Positions 18,501-26,301 of a stretch of 64,000 nucleotides of DNA are shown piece by piece. How positions within the stretch are numbered: the first letter of the stretch is position 1; each line of letters begins with the position of its first letter. The stretch covers positions 1,024,798-1,088,797 of the forward strand of contig HG934468.1 in assembly GCA_000723505.1 (NCBI GenBank), in the 5' to 3' direction. This stretch comes from Mucinivorans hirudinis (lineage in GTDB: Bacteria; Bacteroidota; Bacteroidia; Bacteroidales; Rikenellaceae). The notes under the pieces are model-generated. The model saw only the letters and a program-made list of their open reading frames with translations. It did no database searches and had not been told where the DNA came from. Both the position numbers and the translations under genes were made by a program.

Positions 18501-20996
18501 CAAGAGTAGCTCTTTTAGCTTCTCCGGCATATAACCTGTCGTAAATTGAGCTACTATATTTGCAAATGCCTTTGTTGCCTCGTGTAACGAATTCCAATTA
18601 GTATCAATCCCCTTGTAGTAGTTTCCAAAGTGCGAAATGTATCTTTCGTTATTACTTTTTACTTCGTCAGACTTATCCGAAATAGCTTTGAGTTTGTTTA
18701 ATACTTCAAATGCCTCCGTATAAGTTAGTTTCGAACTATTCGACAAATATTGTTTTAGGTTTTTTATATCGCTCTTATATTCCGACTTTATCCCCCTGAA
18801 AACAGTGTTGTATTCGCCTCTAAATCTTTTTAATATGGGATAGAAGTCTAGTTCAAATATCTCCTTATCGAACTTTGGCAATACCTCTTGTTTGAGTTGT
18901 GCAATCTCTTTATGCAAAGTTTGACACTCATTTATGAGGCTACCTATACCTGCAAACGTCTCTTTGTCAAACCACAAAGCTGTCGGCATAGTATCTTCAA
19001 GCAATAATCCTGACAATGTGGTAATAGACTTTACTTTAGCTATGTTAGTTGGTTGCTCAATCCCCAAAATACCTGCAACTGAAATTGATTTAGCGTACAG
19101 TTCATTTAATTTGATTGATACGTCTTTTATCTGTAATATAGCCAGCCTTAAGTCGTCGATAACAACTCCTTTTTGGCTAACTGTGTGAAGCGAGTTGTGT
19201 ACATTGTTTCGCAATGCTGTTAATTGACCTATGATTTCCGCTCCATTTGTATTGAGGATTCGTTCATCATACTTCTCATCAATAGCCATTTGCAATTCGA
19301 CTATCTTCTGTGATTGGTTTTTATATTCTTCAGCATCAGTGAGAAGACGGTCTATATTACTTTCGAATATCCATTTGGTTGGGATTACAGGAGATTTGCC
19401 GACAAGGGACAACAGCTGGCTGATCAATTCTAATCCAGACAAAGATGGTTTAATAGATAATCCGAGTATCTTGCAATACTCTTCCATACTTTCGTTTATC
19501 TCACTCAGTAAAGGAAGTAGAGTGGATACATTAGAATCAATATCATGCCTTAATTCATTAGATAGAAACTCAACAGTTGCATTTCTCCAAGCATTTTGAG
19601 AGTAATCTTCACTACGTTTACCAACGGTTTTTGAGAACTCAGACAGTAGATATATTCTATCATTAAGTTCCGATTGTGTAACTTTATCAACATCTATAAT
19701 CTCAAAGATAACTTCAGGAACACGCTCTAATTTTGCCAGTTTACCATTTACTGTATATATGGAGCAATTTAAGCCCGAACAAGGTGTATGTAGCTCTTTT
19801 TGATATTCATTGAGTGTATTTCGTTTGCGTTCCAGTGTTTCCAATTGGGTGAGTGCCTCTTCTCTAACTTTCTTACGATCAATCGTAATTGAGTTGGCAA
19901 GTTCACGCAATATCTCTTTTTTGTTTGCTTTGTGACTGTGGAGTGTAAAACAGAAATCCGACAGTCCAACATTAGCAAGTCGTTTATAAACTACTTGAAG
20001 AGCTGCCATCTTCTCTGAAACGAATAGAACCTTTTTACCATCCGCTAATGCTTCAGAGATTATATTAGTGATTGTTTGACTTTTACCGGTTCCCGGAGGT
20101 CCTTGCAATACAAAGCTTGTTCCGCATTTAGATAGTAATACGGCATCCTGTTGGCTTGAGTCTGCATCAACAACCTGAAAAGCATCTATTGGTTTAGTGT
20201 TATTGTCGTGGTCGTAGTTACTCAACTCCTCAGATATGCGAATAGAGTCACTTTCGCCTGCAATCGCTGTAATGAATAGGTTCTCGTTGAGTTTATCCTC
20301 ATTGCGTTCCAAATCCTTATACATATTGATTTTGAGAAAGGATAGAATCGTGAGGTTTACATCACGAACCACACTCCAGTCTTTTGTGTCTATAAGCTTC
20401 TCTATTTTCGAGAAATAGGTCTCAATATCATCACTGGAACTATCAAATTCAGGGAGATGGATTCCAAAATCATGGTTTAACTTGTGGGATAACGTCGGAT
20501 TAACAACTACCTCATCTTCGTGAGACGATAAAACATAAGGAGACGTAAGGGATTCAATAGTCAATTTTACAGGAACAAGGATAAGTGGGGAAGTCAAAAT
20601 CTGATCAGAATCATCGCTTTCAGTCCACTTCAATAAACCAAATGCCAGAAATAAGGTATTTATACCCTGCTCTTCGATAGATGTATTCGCTTTATAGCGT
20701 AGTGCTTTAAGTGTTTTTTGTAACTCACCCAAAGATTTAGCCGTTTCTATATCTCCGGGCACGACTGCATCATAAACTTCCTCACCATCTTCATCTACCT
20801 TTACTTTTTTAGCAAATGGGAAATCCAGACTTTTCTCCTGTACAGCTAATAGGTCGAATAGGTGTCTGTATGATGGTGTGGTTATCTTTACATTGGAACG
20901 TTTTGTCTCCTTGAAATTGATAAGACGATTCCTCTTACCAAAATCAAGAAGTAACTTTTTCCATGTTTCAATTCTTTGCAGTAAAGCGTTTCCCAT
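15510..20996 (-). CDS. Giant DUF4011-SF1 helicase-Vsr-like nuclease protein
   Basis: An 1,828-residue single-chain protein. Residues of about 1-270 match DUF4011 (WKKLLLDFGKRNRLINF opening). Walker A GPPGTGKSQT is near 300, and the DEAD-type Walker B VIFDEASQV only near 1,207, with a long mostly helical insertion between them. Helicase motifs follow: VGDTKQLPPTSFF, LRWHYRSRHEHLIAFSN and later VAITRAKHNVKLVGS. Residues of about 1,510-1,600 form an MTES_1575/Vsr-like restriction fold (FEEAVYDFL, FRIDMAV, IGIECDGATYH). A DUF3320-like module is near the C-terminus. Proteins with the DUF4011-helicase-Vsr architecture have been reported as stand-alone phage-defence genes; the name Hhe is from memory. 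The unusual part is the operon with an ATPase-HNH pair. It starts behind a leader of about 220 nt. Confidence 0.85.
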   Translation of the reverse strand: MGNALLQRIETWKKLLLDFGKRNRLINFKETKRSNVKITTPSYRHLFDLLAVQEKSLDFPFAKKVKVDEDGEEVYDAVVPGDIETAKSLGELQKTLKALRYKANTSIEEQGINTLFLAFGLLKWTESDDSDQILTSPLILVPVKLTIESLTSPYVLSSHEDEVVVNPTLSHKLNHDFGIHLPEFDSSSDDIETYFSKIEKLIDTKDWSVVRDVNLTILSFLKINMYKDLERNEDKLNENLFITAIAGESDSIRISEELSNYDHDNNTKPIDAFQVVDADSSQQDAVLLSKCGTSFVLQGPPGTGKSQTITNIISEALADGKKVLFVSEKMAALQVVYKRLANVGLSDFCFTLHSHKANKKEILRELANSITIDRKKVREEALTQLETLERKRNTLNEYQKELHTPCSGLNCSIYTVNGKLAKLERVPEVIFEIIDVDKVTQSELNDRIYLLSEFSKTVGKRSEDYSQNAWRNATVEFLSNELRHDIDSNVSTLLPLLSEINESMEEYCKILGLSIKPSLSGLELISQLLSLVGKSPVIPTKWIFESNIDRLLTDAEEYKNQSQKIVELQMAIDEKYDERILNTNGAEIIGQLTALRNNVHNSLHTVSQKGVVIDDLRLAILQIKDVSIKLNELYAKSISVAGILGIEQPTNIAKVKSITTLSGLLLEDTMPTALWFDKETFAGIGSLINECQTLHKEIAQLKQEVLPKFDKEIFELDFYPILKRFRGEYNTVFRGIKSEYKSDIKNLKQYLSNSSKLTYTEAFEVLNKLKAISDKSDEVKSNNERYISHFGNYYKGIDTNWNSLHEATKAFANIVAQFTTGYMPEKLKELLLSKSMPKAELSELCHFYSAEPFDNIIERINEIIIVDYTEHSLSADITNKLLSVIADGEKLIEQYESINSARKDSAPFDDILNDLAELAQLQSLCRDIDEQQQKISEQYDSYYTGVKTDWDKAFAALMFAKELKDFIETTHLPTDFIEKICSSSKVISYCKTSSINLNNLKDKIQPNISWVLNLFDASEQLTNYHLKDLSDRLTKCKNKKHLLEEWVDYCSNRRKCEEQSLLPYVIQIEERDISTNHIVDAYLKRFYRLWLDAMLPLFPAVQSFRGRIHDQNIKEFQELDRIQFRIAQSRVRERIFNRMPDFDSITSTRDEIGILKRELNKQRRLMPLRKLFNEIPNLLTSLRPCFMMSPLSVSVFLEAKSYDFDLVIFDEASQVHTEDAIGAIMRGKQVIIVGDTKQLPPTSFFTSALEDEDFDTDSEASDNDAGAYQSILDESVTVLPERSLRWHYRSRHEHLIAFSNIKIYGSSMITFPSSIEKAPDCGVEYVHVSNGVYDRGSKRNNINEAQKVSELVFNHYRKYPNRSLGVVTFSEAQQQAVDAAIRQKRLQNGMYEQFFMEDRDEPFFIKNLENVQGDERDTIIFSIGYAKDSNGIMYMNFGPLSKEGGHRRLNVAITRAKHNVKLVGSIVPTDIDTEKTSAEGVRLLRSYIEFAQQGIVALQKELSYVDSLDFDSPFEEAVYDFLSDKGYNVVTQVGCSGFRIDMAVKHPSHSGKFAIGIECDGATYHSSRTARERDRLRQTVLEDMGWSIYRIWSTDWIKDQKTEEQKLIAAIEKALERTSDDHIAEEDTFDDIDTTVSSIEIEEDFDMDDMPDDGFGFIPYQCVDVSYYDFLNEYGIISKIIEIEQPIHFEELCRRVAPVFGNQKVTSKIREGVESVFRWHLAETIDRKGDFITMKDFDQLQVRVPNEEDGYVRPIAYISDDELGKAMRRIAKRSYGITPDDLFVATAREFGYKRTGENIVSALRAAYDKMLSNGKVKEIDGKVAVLKK

Positions 20997-21031
20997 ATAT
21001 ATTATTAATCCTTAAGTTAGTTCACAAAAAA

Positions 21032-21160
21032 GCGTGGGCTATCACAAACTGGAAGAGAGGCATCGCCAAACGCCCACGCTCCGAATAAGTAATGCCCACG
21101 CAAATCGTGAGCGTTAAACTTATTGCTTGCGGAGCGATTATTTTGGCGATTTTCTCTTCC
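21032..21160 (-). ncRNA. Structured 5' leader or ncRNA candidate of the defence operon
   Basis: Four nested stems, all exact: 21051-21058 with 21153-21160 (GGAAGAGA), 21064-21070 with 21142-21148 (CGCCAAA), 21077-21083 with 21130-21136 (CGCTCCG), and 21084-21090 with 21118-21124 (AATAAGT), closing on a small CACG/CGTG hairpin. GCGTGGGC at 21032-21039 is complementary to two GCCCACGC copies, one in an internal loop (21072-21079) and one in the apical region (21094-21101), so a pseudoknot or a switch between two pairings is possible. A -7/-33 pair upstream (21224-21257) would place this in the untranslated leader of the helicase gene. Whether it acts as RNA or as a DNA cruciform is unknown. Confidence 0.6.
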
Positions 21161-21196
21161 CACTGCAATAGCTAAACGCTATCTCTACATATGTTA

Positions 21197-21214
21197 GACA
21201 ACTATTTAGTTGTC
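21197..21214. promoter_or_regulatory. Palindrome at the predicted transcription start
   Basis: GACAACTA-TT-TAGTTGTC, 8-bp perfect arms, just downstream of the predicted -7 box of the defence operon. The position suits a repressor operator. No T-run supports a terminator role for the relaxase gene on the far side. Confidence 0.45.
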
Positions 21215-21223
21215 AATCGACTA

Positions 21224-21257
21224 CAAAAGTAATAAAATAATTATATTCTATGCCAAA
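21224..21257 (-). promoter_or_regulatory. Predicted promoter of the defence operon
   Basis: The minus strand has TACTTTTG (-7 fit, plus-strand 21224-21231) with TTTG 22 nt upstream (plus CAAA at 21254-21257). It would start transcription near 21,217 and give a leader of about 220 nt before the helicase ATG. Confidence 0.5.
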
Positions 21258-21271
21258 ATTATTGCAGAATA

Positions 21272-22645
21272 TCAAATTTTCATCCCTCTATTATTCTTCG
21301 GCTCAGGCGGATTGATGCCGAGCTTTTGCAAGAACTCTTTTTGTTTTTGGCGGAACCAGTCGTAGACTTCGGAACCATCAATGGTGAGGCGAAATTTGTA
21401 GGGGCGGTTGGGGTCGGGTTTGTGGGTGGGGTCGAGTTCTACTTTGGCGACTGAATGGTCGGTCTCGTAGTCTCGCTTGTATTCGTGGGAGTAGATTTTA
21501 CCTTTGAAGCTGACATCCTCACAGTTGAACATTCGTCGTATCATTTCCGTGCCAAAACCCACTTGTCGGCAGAACCGCTCAAATGAAAGTAACTCTTTGA
21601 CGTGTGGGAAGAGGTCGTAAATCTTTTGAAGTGTCGATTTTTGATCGTTATTCTCCTTGATTAGCTCCTGTTCTCGGTTGTCGAACTGTTGTTTTAGGGC
21701 GGTGATTTGGCTTGCTGCGTTCTGTCTGACGGTCTCAACATGTTGGCGGATGGTGGCGTTTTCACTCTGCAACTGCTCGATTTTGGCTTTTAACTCTCTG
21801 TTTTCCATATCAGTTTTGACAACTTTTGGCGTACCCAACAGGGAACTAACGCCATCGATGAGTTTAGAGCCCACATCGGCAGCGGAGTTTTTGAGCCGCT
21901 CTTTGCTGACGTCGGCTTTGACTTTGGAGAGCTCCGTTTGGGCGTGTTCCTTTTGCTGCTCAAGCTCCGTGAGTGTTGCTTTGGCAGCTTGGGTTTGGGC
22001 GAAGGTCTCTCGGTAGAACTCAGCGGTGGAGATATGGCGAGCCTCGGAGCCACGCACGCCACGCTGTAAGCCGTATTTTGCCATCTTTGCTGCGTATGTA
22101 TCTTGGTACTCTTTGAGCTTCTCACGGCTCATCACATCGTCAAGGCAGAGGCGTGCAGCGTTGGGCGACTTCTTGCGATAGCGTTTTTTCGCCTGCTCCT
22201 CGTGCTTTTTCTTTTTGCGTTCAGTGGTTACGATGGGCACGACGGTTGCGTGGATATGTGGTGTTGACTCATCAAGGTGCACCACTGCCGAAACGACATT
22301 GTCTGCCCCGTAGGTTTTGCGAAGCCAATCGAGATTGTCGGAGCACCACTCGTCGAGCTTGCCACTCGCTTCAATCTGTTTCATCTCAACGGGGCTACCC
22401 GATAGCAGAACGTTGAAAGCCGTTAGTTGATTCTTGCCGATTTTGCGTTGCAGCCCTGCTGTGTCGATGCGATGCTGAATCGCCTCGGTGCGGTTGGTCA
22501 CCGTATCGGGAAACTCTATGAGTTCCCGATTTAGGTGAGTGAGTTCGGCATCGGCATTGGCAGGCGAAACGGTTCGCTCGATGTGTGCCGACATCGAGGA
22601 TGAAGAGCCTTTCGGCTTCAATAGGTGAAGCACTGCGTAACCCAT
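21272..22645 (-). CDS. MobV-family relaxase
   Basis: A 457-residue plasmid recombination/mobilisation relaxase (Pre/Mob type) that nicks oriT and pilots the transferred strand using conjugation machinery supplied by another element. The N-terminus MGYAVLHLLKPKG is typical. The metal-binding three-histidine motif is HLDESTPHIHATVVPI at about residues 128-143, and NADAELTHLN is the usual motif near 30. Residues of about 220-335 are a long charged coiled coil. The C-terminal domain (about 340-457) is of the type seen in Bacteroidales elements. It lies downstream of a primase and 90 nt from an oriT-like inverted repeat. Confidence 0.88.
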   Translation of the reverse strand: MGYAVLHLLKPKGSSSSMSAHIERTVSPANADAELTHLNRELIEFPDTVTNRTEAIQHRIDTAGLQRKIGKNQLTAFNVLLSGSPVEMKQIEASGKLDEWCSDNLDWLRKTYGADNVVSAVVHLDESTPHIHATVVPIVTTERKKKKHEEQAKKRYRKKSPNAARLCLDDVMSREKLKEYQDTYAAKMAKYGLQRGVRGSEARHISTAEFYRETFAQTQAAKATLTELEQQKEHAQTELSKVKADVSKERLKNSAADVGSKLIDGVSSLLGTPKVVKTDMENRELKAKIEQLQSENATIRQHVETVRQNAASQITALKQQFDNREQELIKENNDQKSTLQKIYDLFPHVKELLSFERFCRQVGFGTEMIRRMFNCEDVSFKGKIYSHEYKRDYETDHSVAKVELDPTHKPDPNRPYKFRLTIDGSEVYDWFRQKQKEFLQKLGINPPEPKNNRGMKI

Positions 22646-22734
22646 TGGTCGAAGATTTTAAGCGTTAATAATCGAGAGTTTTTCTTGTGGCGACACCTCG
22701 CCATTGGGGAGTCCAGAGGGGTGCAACCTCGCTG

Positions 22735-22793
22735 GCTTATTCGGGAATTTTTAGTGAAGTGCAACGGAGCGTTAAGAAAATTCCCTAATAAGC
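22735..22793. other. oriT-like inverted repeat upstream of the relaxase
   Basis: GCTTATTCGGGAATTTT at 22735-22751 faces AAAATTCCCTAATAAGC at 22777-22793: 16 of 17 positions pair around a 25-nt loop. It sits 90 nt upstream of the MobV start in a stretch of 241 nt between primase and relaxase that holds no convincing gene. Position and form fit a transfer origin; the nick site itself cannot be read off. Confidence 0.55.
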
Positions 22794-22886
22794 TATGGCA
22801 TTTTTCAAAATGCTCGTTGCGGCGAAGCCCGTTCAAATCGAAAGTCTTCCATGCAGAGTTCGGCTCTGTCACAATTATTGGTGTCA

Positions 22887-23780
22887 TTACAGCTTCATTT
22901 TTCGAGGTTTGATAATGTGCTTTTCGGAGGCGATTGGCTTGCCGCACAGGTAGTCGTTCAGGTCTTTGTGCAGGGCGTAGGATAGAGAGCGGTCGATGAG
23001 TTTTGAGCCCAACTGCCTGCCGATTTCTGCCGTGGCTCGCTGTCCTGCGGAGTCGTTGTCGAGATAGCAATGCACCTGTTCATAGTTGCGAAGTGGCGAA
23101 ATTGAAGCAGAAACATTTCCCACCGAGTTCAAAACCACTATGTCATATTTGACAAGATCAACCCCTTTCTGTCGACACAAAGTCTGAAACGAGAGCATAT
23201 CCATGAACCCCTCGAAGAGGCAGCACGAGCGGTTAGTATTCCCTATATGCGAGATTGCTTTGGGCGAGATGCACCCTTTGAAATACTTGTTGCGGAGCTC
23301 ATAACCGCCCGACACATTCTCGAAACCGATGGCGAAATAGGGCTTGCTTCCCAACTTGTAGTGAACCTCTTTGCAGTAAGCAGCCGCTATGTCGGCAGGG
23401 ATTTTCCGCTCGGCTAAGAATTGCAGCAGAGCAACATTCTCCAAAGGCTTGACCGATATATCCTCGAAGCACTGAAAACTCTCTTGTGGGCGAAAAGATA
23501 AAGAGTCGTGCGAGATGGGCTTATTGCCAAGAATCCGTAGCACCTCACCCACATCAGTCGTCCGATGCAGCTCCATCACCAAGCGGATAATATCGCCACC
23601 AACACCTGCTCCGAAGTCATACCACTCGTTGCGGTTAAGGTTTATTTTGAAAGATGGCTCACTCTCGGCACGCAGGGGCGAGAGATACCAAAGGCTCACG
23701 CCCTGTTGTTTTATGAGCGTACACCCGATTGAGTGCATATAGTCAGTCAACTGTATTGACTTTGCTTGTTCTATATTCAT
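22887..23780 (-). CDS. DnaG-like primase (CHC2/Toprim type) of the mobile element
   Basis: A 297-residue primase-like protein. The N-terminal half resembles the CHC2 family (YLSPLRAESEPSFKINLNRNEWYDFGAGVGGDIIRL) but lacks the zinc-ligand cysteines and histidine, as is usual in element-borne versions. The Toprim half shows the catalytic Glu in FEGFMDMLSF (about residue 190) and the DxD in CYLDNDSAGQRA (about 250). It probably primes complementary-strand synthesis after transfer. It lies between the relaxase and the RepA-like ATPase on the same strand. Confidence 0.82.
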   Translation of the reverse strand: MNIEQAKSIQLTDYMHSIGCTLIKQQGVSLWYLSPLRAESEPSFKINLNRNEWYDFGAGVGGDIIRLVMELHRTTDVGEVLRILGNKPISHDSLSFRPQESFQCFEDISVKPLENVALLQFLAERKIPADIAAAYCKEVHYKLGSKPYFAIGFENVSGGYELRNKYFKGCISPKAISHIGNTNRSCCLFEGFMDMLSFQTLCRQKGVDLVKYDIVVLNSVGNVSASISPLRNYEQVHCYLDNDSAGQRATAEIGRQLGSKLIDRSLSYALHKDLNDYLCGKPIASEKHIIKPRKMKL

Positions 23781-23795
23781 AATTTTTATCTGTTT

Positions 23796-23876
23796 GGTTT
23801 GATGGTTTAACCTAAATCATCTCTGATTAGGTGGTTTAGTATGGTTTATTATATATACACCCACACTAAACTAAAC
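23796..23876. repeat. GGTTTR repeat cluster, possible origin or operator
   Basis: Four direct GGTTTA/G hexamers (23796, 23804, 23833, 23843) and two reverse copies in ACTAAACTAAACC (23864-23876), flanking an imperfect inverted repeat CCTAAATCA/TGATTAGG (23811-23831). The cluster fills the 99-nt gap between the RepA-like ATPase and primase genes. Iteron-like spacing next to replication genes suggests a replication origin of the excised form, or an operator for the primase-relaxase genes. Confidence 0.45.
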
Positions 23877-23879
23877 CGA

Positions 23880-24917
23880 TTAATAACTGAAATCCGGGTT
23901 GAAGCGGTAGCTCTTACCCTCTTTGAGAATCATTCGCTTATTCTCCAAAAATGTTTTAAGGCTCTTCACTTTGTTCTCACCGAATGAGCAGCCCAAAACA
24001 TCAGCGTAGCTCTTGCGAAGTGCCGTAATCAACTTTGAATATGAGACAGAGCCACTCTCTGTGAATAACATCGTAAGTGCCTCACGGTGCTGCTCGGCAG
24101 AGAGTTCGTGGTAGTCGAAACTCTTCGAGGTTGTGCTCTTCTGAAATGAGTACTCCTCAATCAGCTCAGGCAGCACATCATCATTGATGCGAAAAGCAAA
24201 AGGGTCAAACTCCATATCTCGAATACACATTACCTGTACGGTGCTAATATCTCGGTCAAAGTCATCTTTGGTAACTTGTAGGATAGTTTCGGCTTTGTTG
24301 TTGAGCTCAGTGCCTAAGTGTCCACGAGTGTTATCATCACCCTTGTTCAGGTGCAGTACCGTGTGTATATGGATTTGTCGCTCGTCAGTCCACTGCATCA
24401 GCGAGCTGATAAGCGTTGTGGCTTCGCTCGGAGAGTTAATATCATACGCCAAATCACGAATGCCATCAATCACCACGAGTCCCAAACCTTCGGTATTATA
24501 GATAACCTGCCGAATAATCTCGGCACGCACGCTGGGGGTGTATCGCCTAAGTACAAGAAATTCAAGGTTAGCCGGGTGTTCCGCTTGTGGCAATCCTGCC
24601 AACCGAATAATGCGATTTAGAATTCGCCCACAGTGGAACGGGCTCTGCTCTGTGTCAACATAGAGAATCTTACGATTCGTATCGGGTAACTCTGCCACAT
24701 ATCGAAGAACAGTATCATTCGAGAGGGCAGCAGCCACAATCGCACAAACATTGAACGTCTTCTTGCTCTTCGCCTTGCCTGTTGATGCACTGAAATTGCC
24801 GAGCGTGCCGATGATGGAGTTTCCGACACGCAGTATCACAGGCGGTGCATCGAACTTGTCGGTTGCGGTCAGCCGAGCCTGACTCCATAGCTCCGCAAGG
24901 GCTTCGTTACTTAACAT
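23880..24917 (-). CDS. RepA-like replicative ATPase (AAA_25)
   Basis: A 345-residue RecA-fold ATPase of the RepA/AAA_25 family, the helicase-like replication protein of mobilisable Bacteroidales elements. Walker A is atypical, GNFSASTGKAKSKKT (about 37-51). Walker B is LGLVVIDGIRDLAYD (about 143-157), preceded by YVDTEQSP as in RepA hexameric helicases. HTVLHLNKGDDNTRGHLGTEL is the conserved sensor/arginine-finger stretch. The C-terminus (about 265-345) looks like a winged helix. Its start overlaps the upstream HTH gene by 11 nt. The inferred role is unwinding for replication of the circular intermediate. Confidence 0.78.
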   Translation of the reverse strand: MLSNEALAELWSQARLTATDKFDAPPVILRVGNSIIGTLGNFSASTGKAKSKKTFNVCAIVAAALSNDTVLRYVAELPDTNRKILYVDTEQSPFHCGRILNRIIRLAGLPQAEHPANLEFLVLRRYTPSVRAEIIRQVIYNTEGLGLVVIDGIRDLAYDINSPSEATTLISSLMQWTDERQIHIHTVLHLNKGDDNTRGHLGTELNNKAETILQVTKDDFDRDISTVQVMCIRDMEFDPFAFRINDDVLPELIEEYSFQKSTTSKSFDYHELSAEQHREALTMLFTESGSVSYSKLITALRKSYADVLGCSFGENKVKSLKTFLENKRMILKEGKSYRFNPDFSY

Positions 24918-25236
24918 CTCGTTCGCCTAAGATTTTGCGAATGTCGGATTGGCGGTATCGCACTTTGCTGCCTATTTTTACGGTTTTCAGGTAGCCCTTT
25001 TTGTTCCAATGCCATAGCGTGGCATCGCACACGTGGCAAATCGCTTTGACCTCCTCTTTGGTGAGGTACTTCTCTTTTTGTGCCTCGGCATAATCGGCTG
25101 AGAGCTCCGTTTTGGCTCGGTTGATTAGTTCGTTTGAGAACGTGAGTAGGTCTTCGCCATTGACCTCCACTTTTACATTGGCATTACCGCTGTGTAGGAT
25201 TCTGATTAAATCGTCCATATTTTTCTTTTCGCCCAC
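24907..25236 (-). CDS. MerR-like HTH protein (excisionase type)
   Basis: A 109-residue protein whose C-terminal half is a HTH_17 domain: YLTKEEVKAICHVCDATLWHWNKKGYLKTVKIGSKVRYRQSDIRKIL. This domain is shared by excisionases and small regulators of Bacteroidales elements. The N-terminal half is a short charged helix. It overlaps the RepA-like gene by 11 nt, so the two are coupled. It could be the directionality factor for the island 1 integrase or a regulator of the replication genes; the sequence does not decide. Confidence 0.72.
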   Translation of the reverse strand: MGEKKNMDDLIRILHSGNANVKVEVNGEDLLTFSNELINRAKTELSADYAEAQKEKYLTKEEVKAICHVCDATLWHWNKKGYLKTVKIGSKVRYRQSDIRKILGERDVK

Positions 25237-25271
25237 CTATTTTCAGGCTCTTTCGCATGGTGGTTAAAGAC

Positions 25272-25304
25272 AAAAAAGCCACCGCTCCGACATGGAGCGA
25301 TGGC
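25272..25304 (-). terminator. Terminator after the 293-residue gene
   Basis: On the minus strand GCCATCGCTCC and GGAGCGGTGGC form an 11-position stem with one mismatch, then TTTTTTG. It separates the ATPase-unknown pair (25409-27435) from the HTH-RepA-primase-relaxase genes. Confidence 0.75.
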
Positions 25305-25408
25305 ACAAAAATATAATGATTTTCAGCGGATTAGCAAGCGAAAAGGTTCACAATAATTCACAAAACTTCAAACTTTCGAGTTTGAATCTGAGTGAAGCAG
25401 ATTTAGAG

Positions 25409-26290
25409 TTAATCGACCTTAAAATAGACGGTCAGATTGTCGATTTCGCTCTTGAATTGGGTTGAAATTCCATTTTCAAGGTAAGCATATATGCTCTTAT
25501 CGGAGCCTATATAGGTATTGAAATGGGTTTTAAGAGCCATGAAAAGTTGGCGGTCGGATGTGATTTCGGGCAGATAACCAAGCCCACGCAATGCAAGAAT
25601 CATAAAGGCGACACGCTTGCCTTTGACACCTGTATTGATGTACTCGCCAATCTTATCTAGTAGCATCTTTTTCTTTTCACCGTCCAGCAGTATCATGCCA
25701 TCCAGAACTGATACCTGTTCGGGGCGATTCAGCGGTGTTAGCTCCTCGTCCGATTCTTCGAGGTTGCTCAATGCCCACTCCAAAGCGTTATTATTGTTGG
25801 TAATGTTTCTCAAGTTGCCGTATTTGCCCCAATCCTCCGCTGTGCGTATGCCCGAAATGATGGATTGCTCAATGACGAGTTTGATTGCTTGTGTGGCGAA
25901 GAGTTTATCCGATTGGTTTTGAGTAGGGTCTTTGACTATCCGTTCAAGATTTTCGACCATCGTCTCAAAGCTGCGACCAAAGAACAGCCAACAAATCATA
26001 GCCGGAACGGTGCTTGCCTTACCGAATTGGTTCACAAGCTCCTCCGCTAAATTAGCCTTTTCAAATGCAGCTTCAACCTCTGCCACATCATCGGCATTGC
26101 CGCTGTTTATCTTCTTGGAGATTAGTTTGCCATATTCGGGAATCAACGTCATCGCCTGAGCCATAATCTGCTGTACGCCCATATCGCTCTGCGAGTTCAT
26201 CATCTCCTCGAACTCGTCATATATGTCGGAATTGTCAAACATCCACTGTTTCATCTGCTCACGGAAAGCATCGTATTCTTGTTGACTCAT
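25409..26290 (-). CDS. Uncharacterised protein paired with an ATPase
   Basis: A 293-residue mainly helical protein, not recognised. It has an acidic N-terminus (EQMKQWMFDNSDIYDEFEEMM), a hydrophobic stretch PAMICWLFFGRSF near 100 that is too short for a confident membrane span, and no visible catalytic motif. It follows the AAA ATPase gene by 11 nt and is closed by its own terminator, so the two form a self-contained operon. The pair is island cargo or a maintenance module; a toxin-antitoxin-like or defence role is only a possibility. Confidence 0.6.
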   Translation of the reverse strand: MSQQEYDAFREQMKQWMFDNSDIYDEFEEMMNSQSDMGVQQIMAQAMTLIPEYGKLISKKINSGNADDVAEVEAAFEKANLAEELVNQFGKASTVPAMICWLFFGRSFETMVENLERIVKDPTQNQSDKLFATQAIKLVIEQSIISGIRTAEDWGKYGNLRNITNNNNALEWALSNLEESDEELTPLNRPEQVSVLDGMILLDGEKKKMLLDKIGEYINTGVKGKRVAFMILALRGLGYLPEITSDRQLFMALKTHFNTYIGSDKSIYAYLENGISTQFKSEIDNLTVYFKVD

Positions 26291-26301
26291 TGATTCCTAC
26301 G

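Noticed and set aside
21051-21160. oriT at the large imperfect palindrome
   Set aside because: It lies downstream of the relaxase gene and inside the predicted leader of the defence operon; the repeat at 22735-22793 upstream of the relaxase is the better candidate.
20997-21271. Retron msr-msd upstream of the PtuAB-like pair
   Set aside because: No reverse transcriptase is encoded anywhere in the window, although some retrons do use PtuAB-type effectors. Kept only as a structured RNA candidate.
22618-23070. 150-codon minus-strand frame across the primase end and oriT region
   Set aside because: It is mostly the primase in another frame and the rest covers the inverted repeat; composition is low in hydrophobic core residues and no domain is seen.
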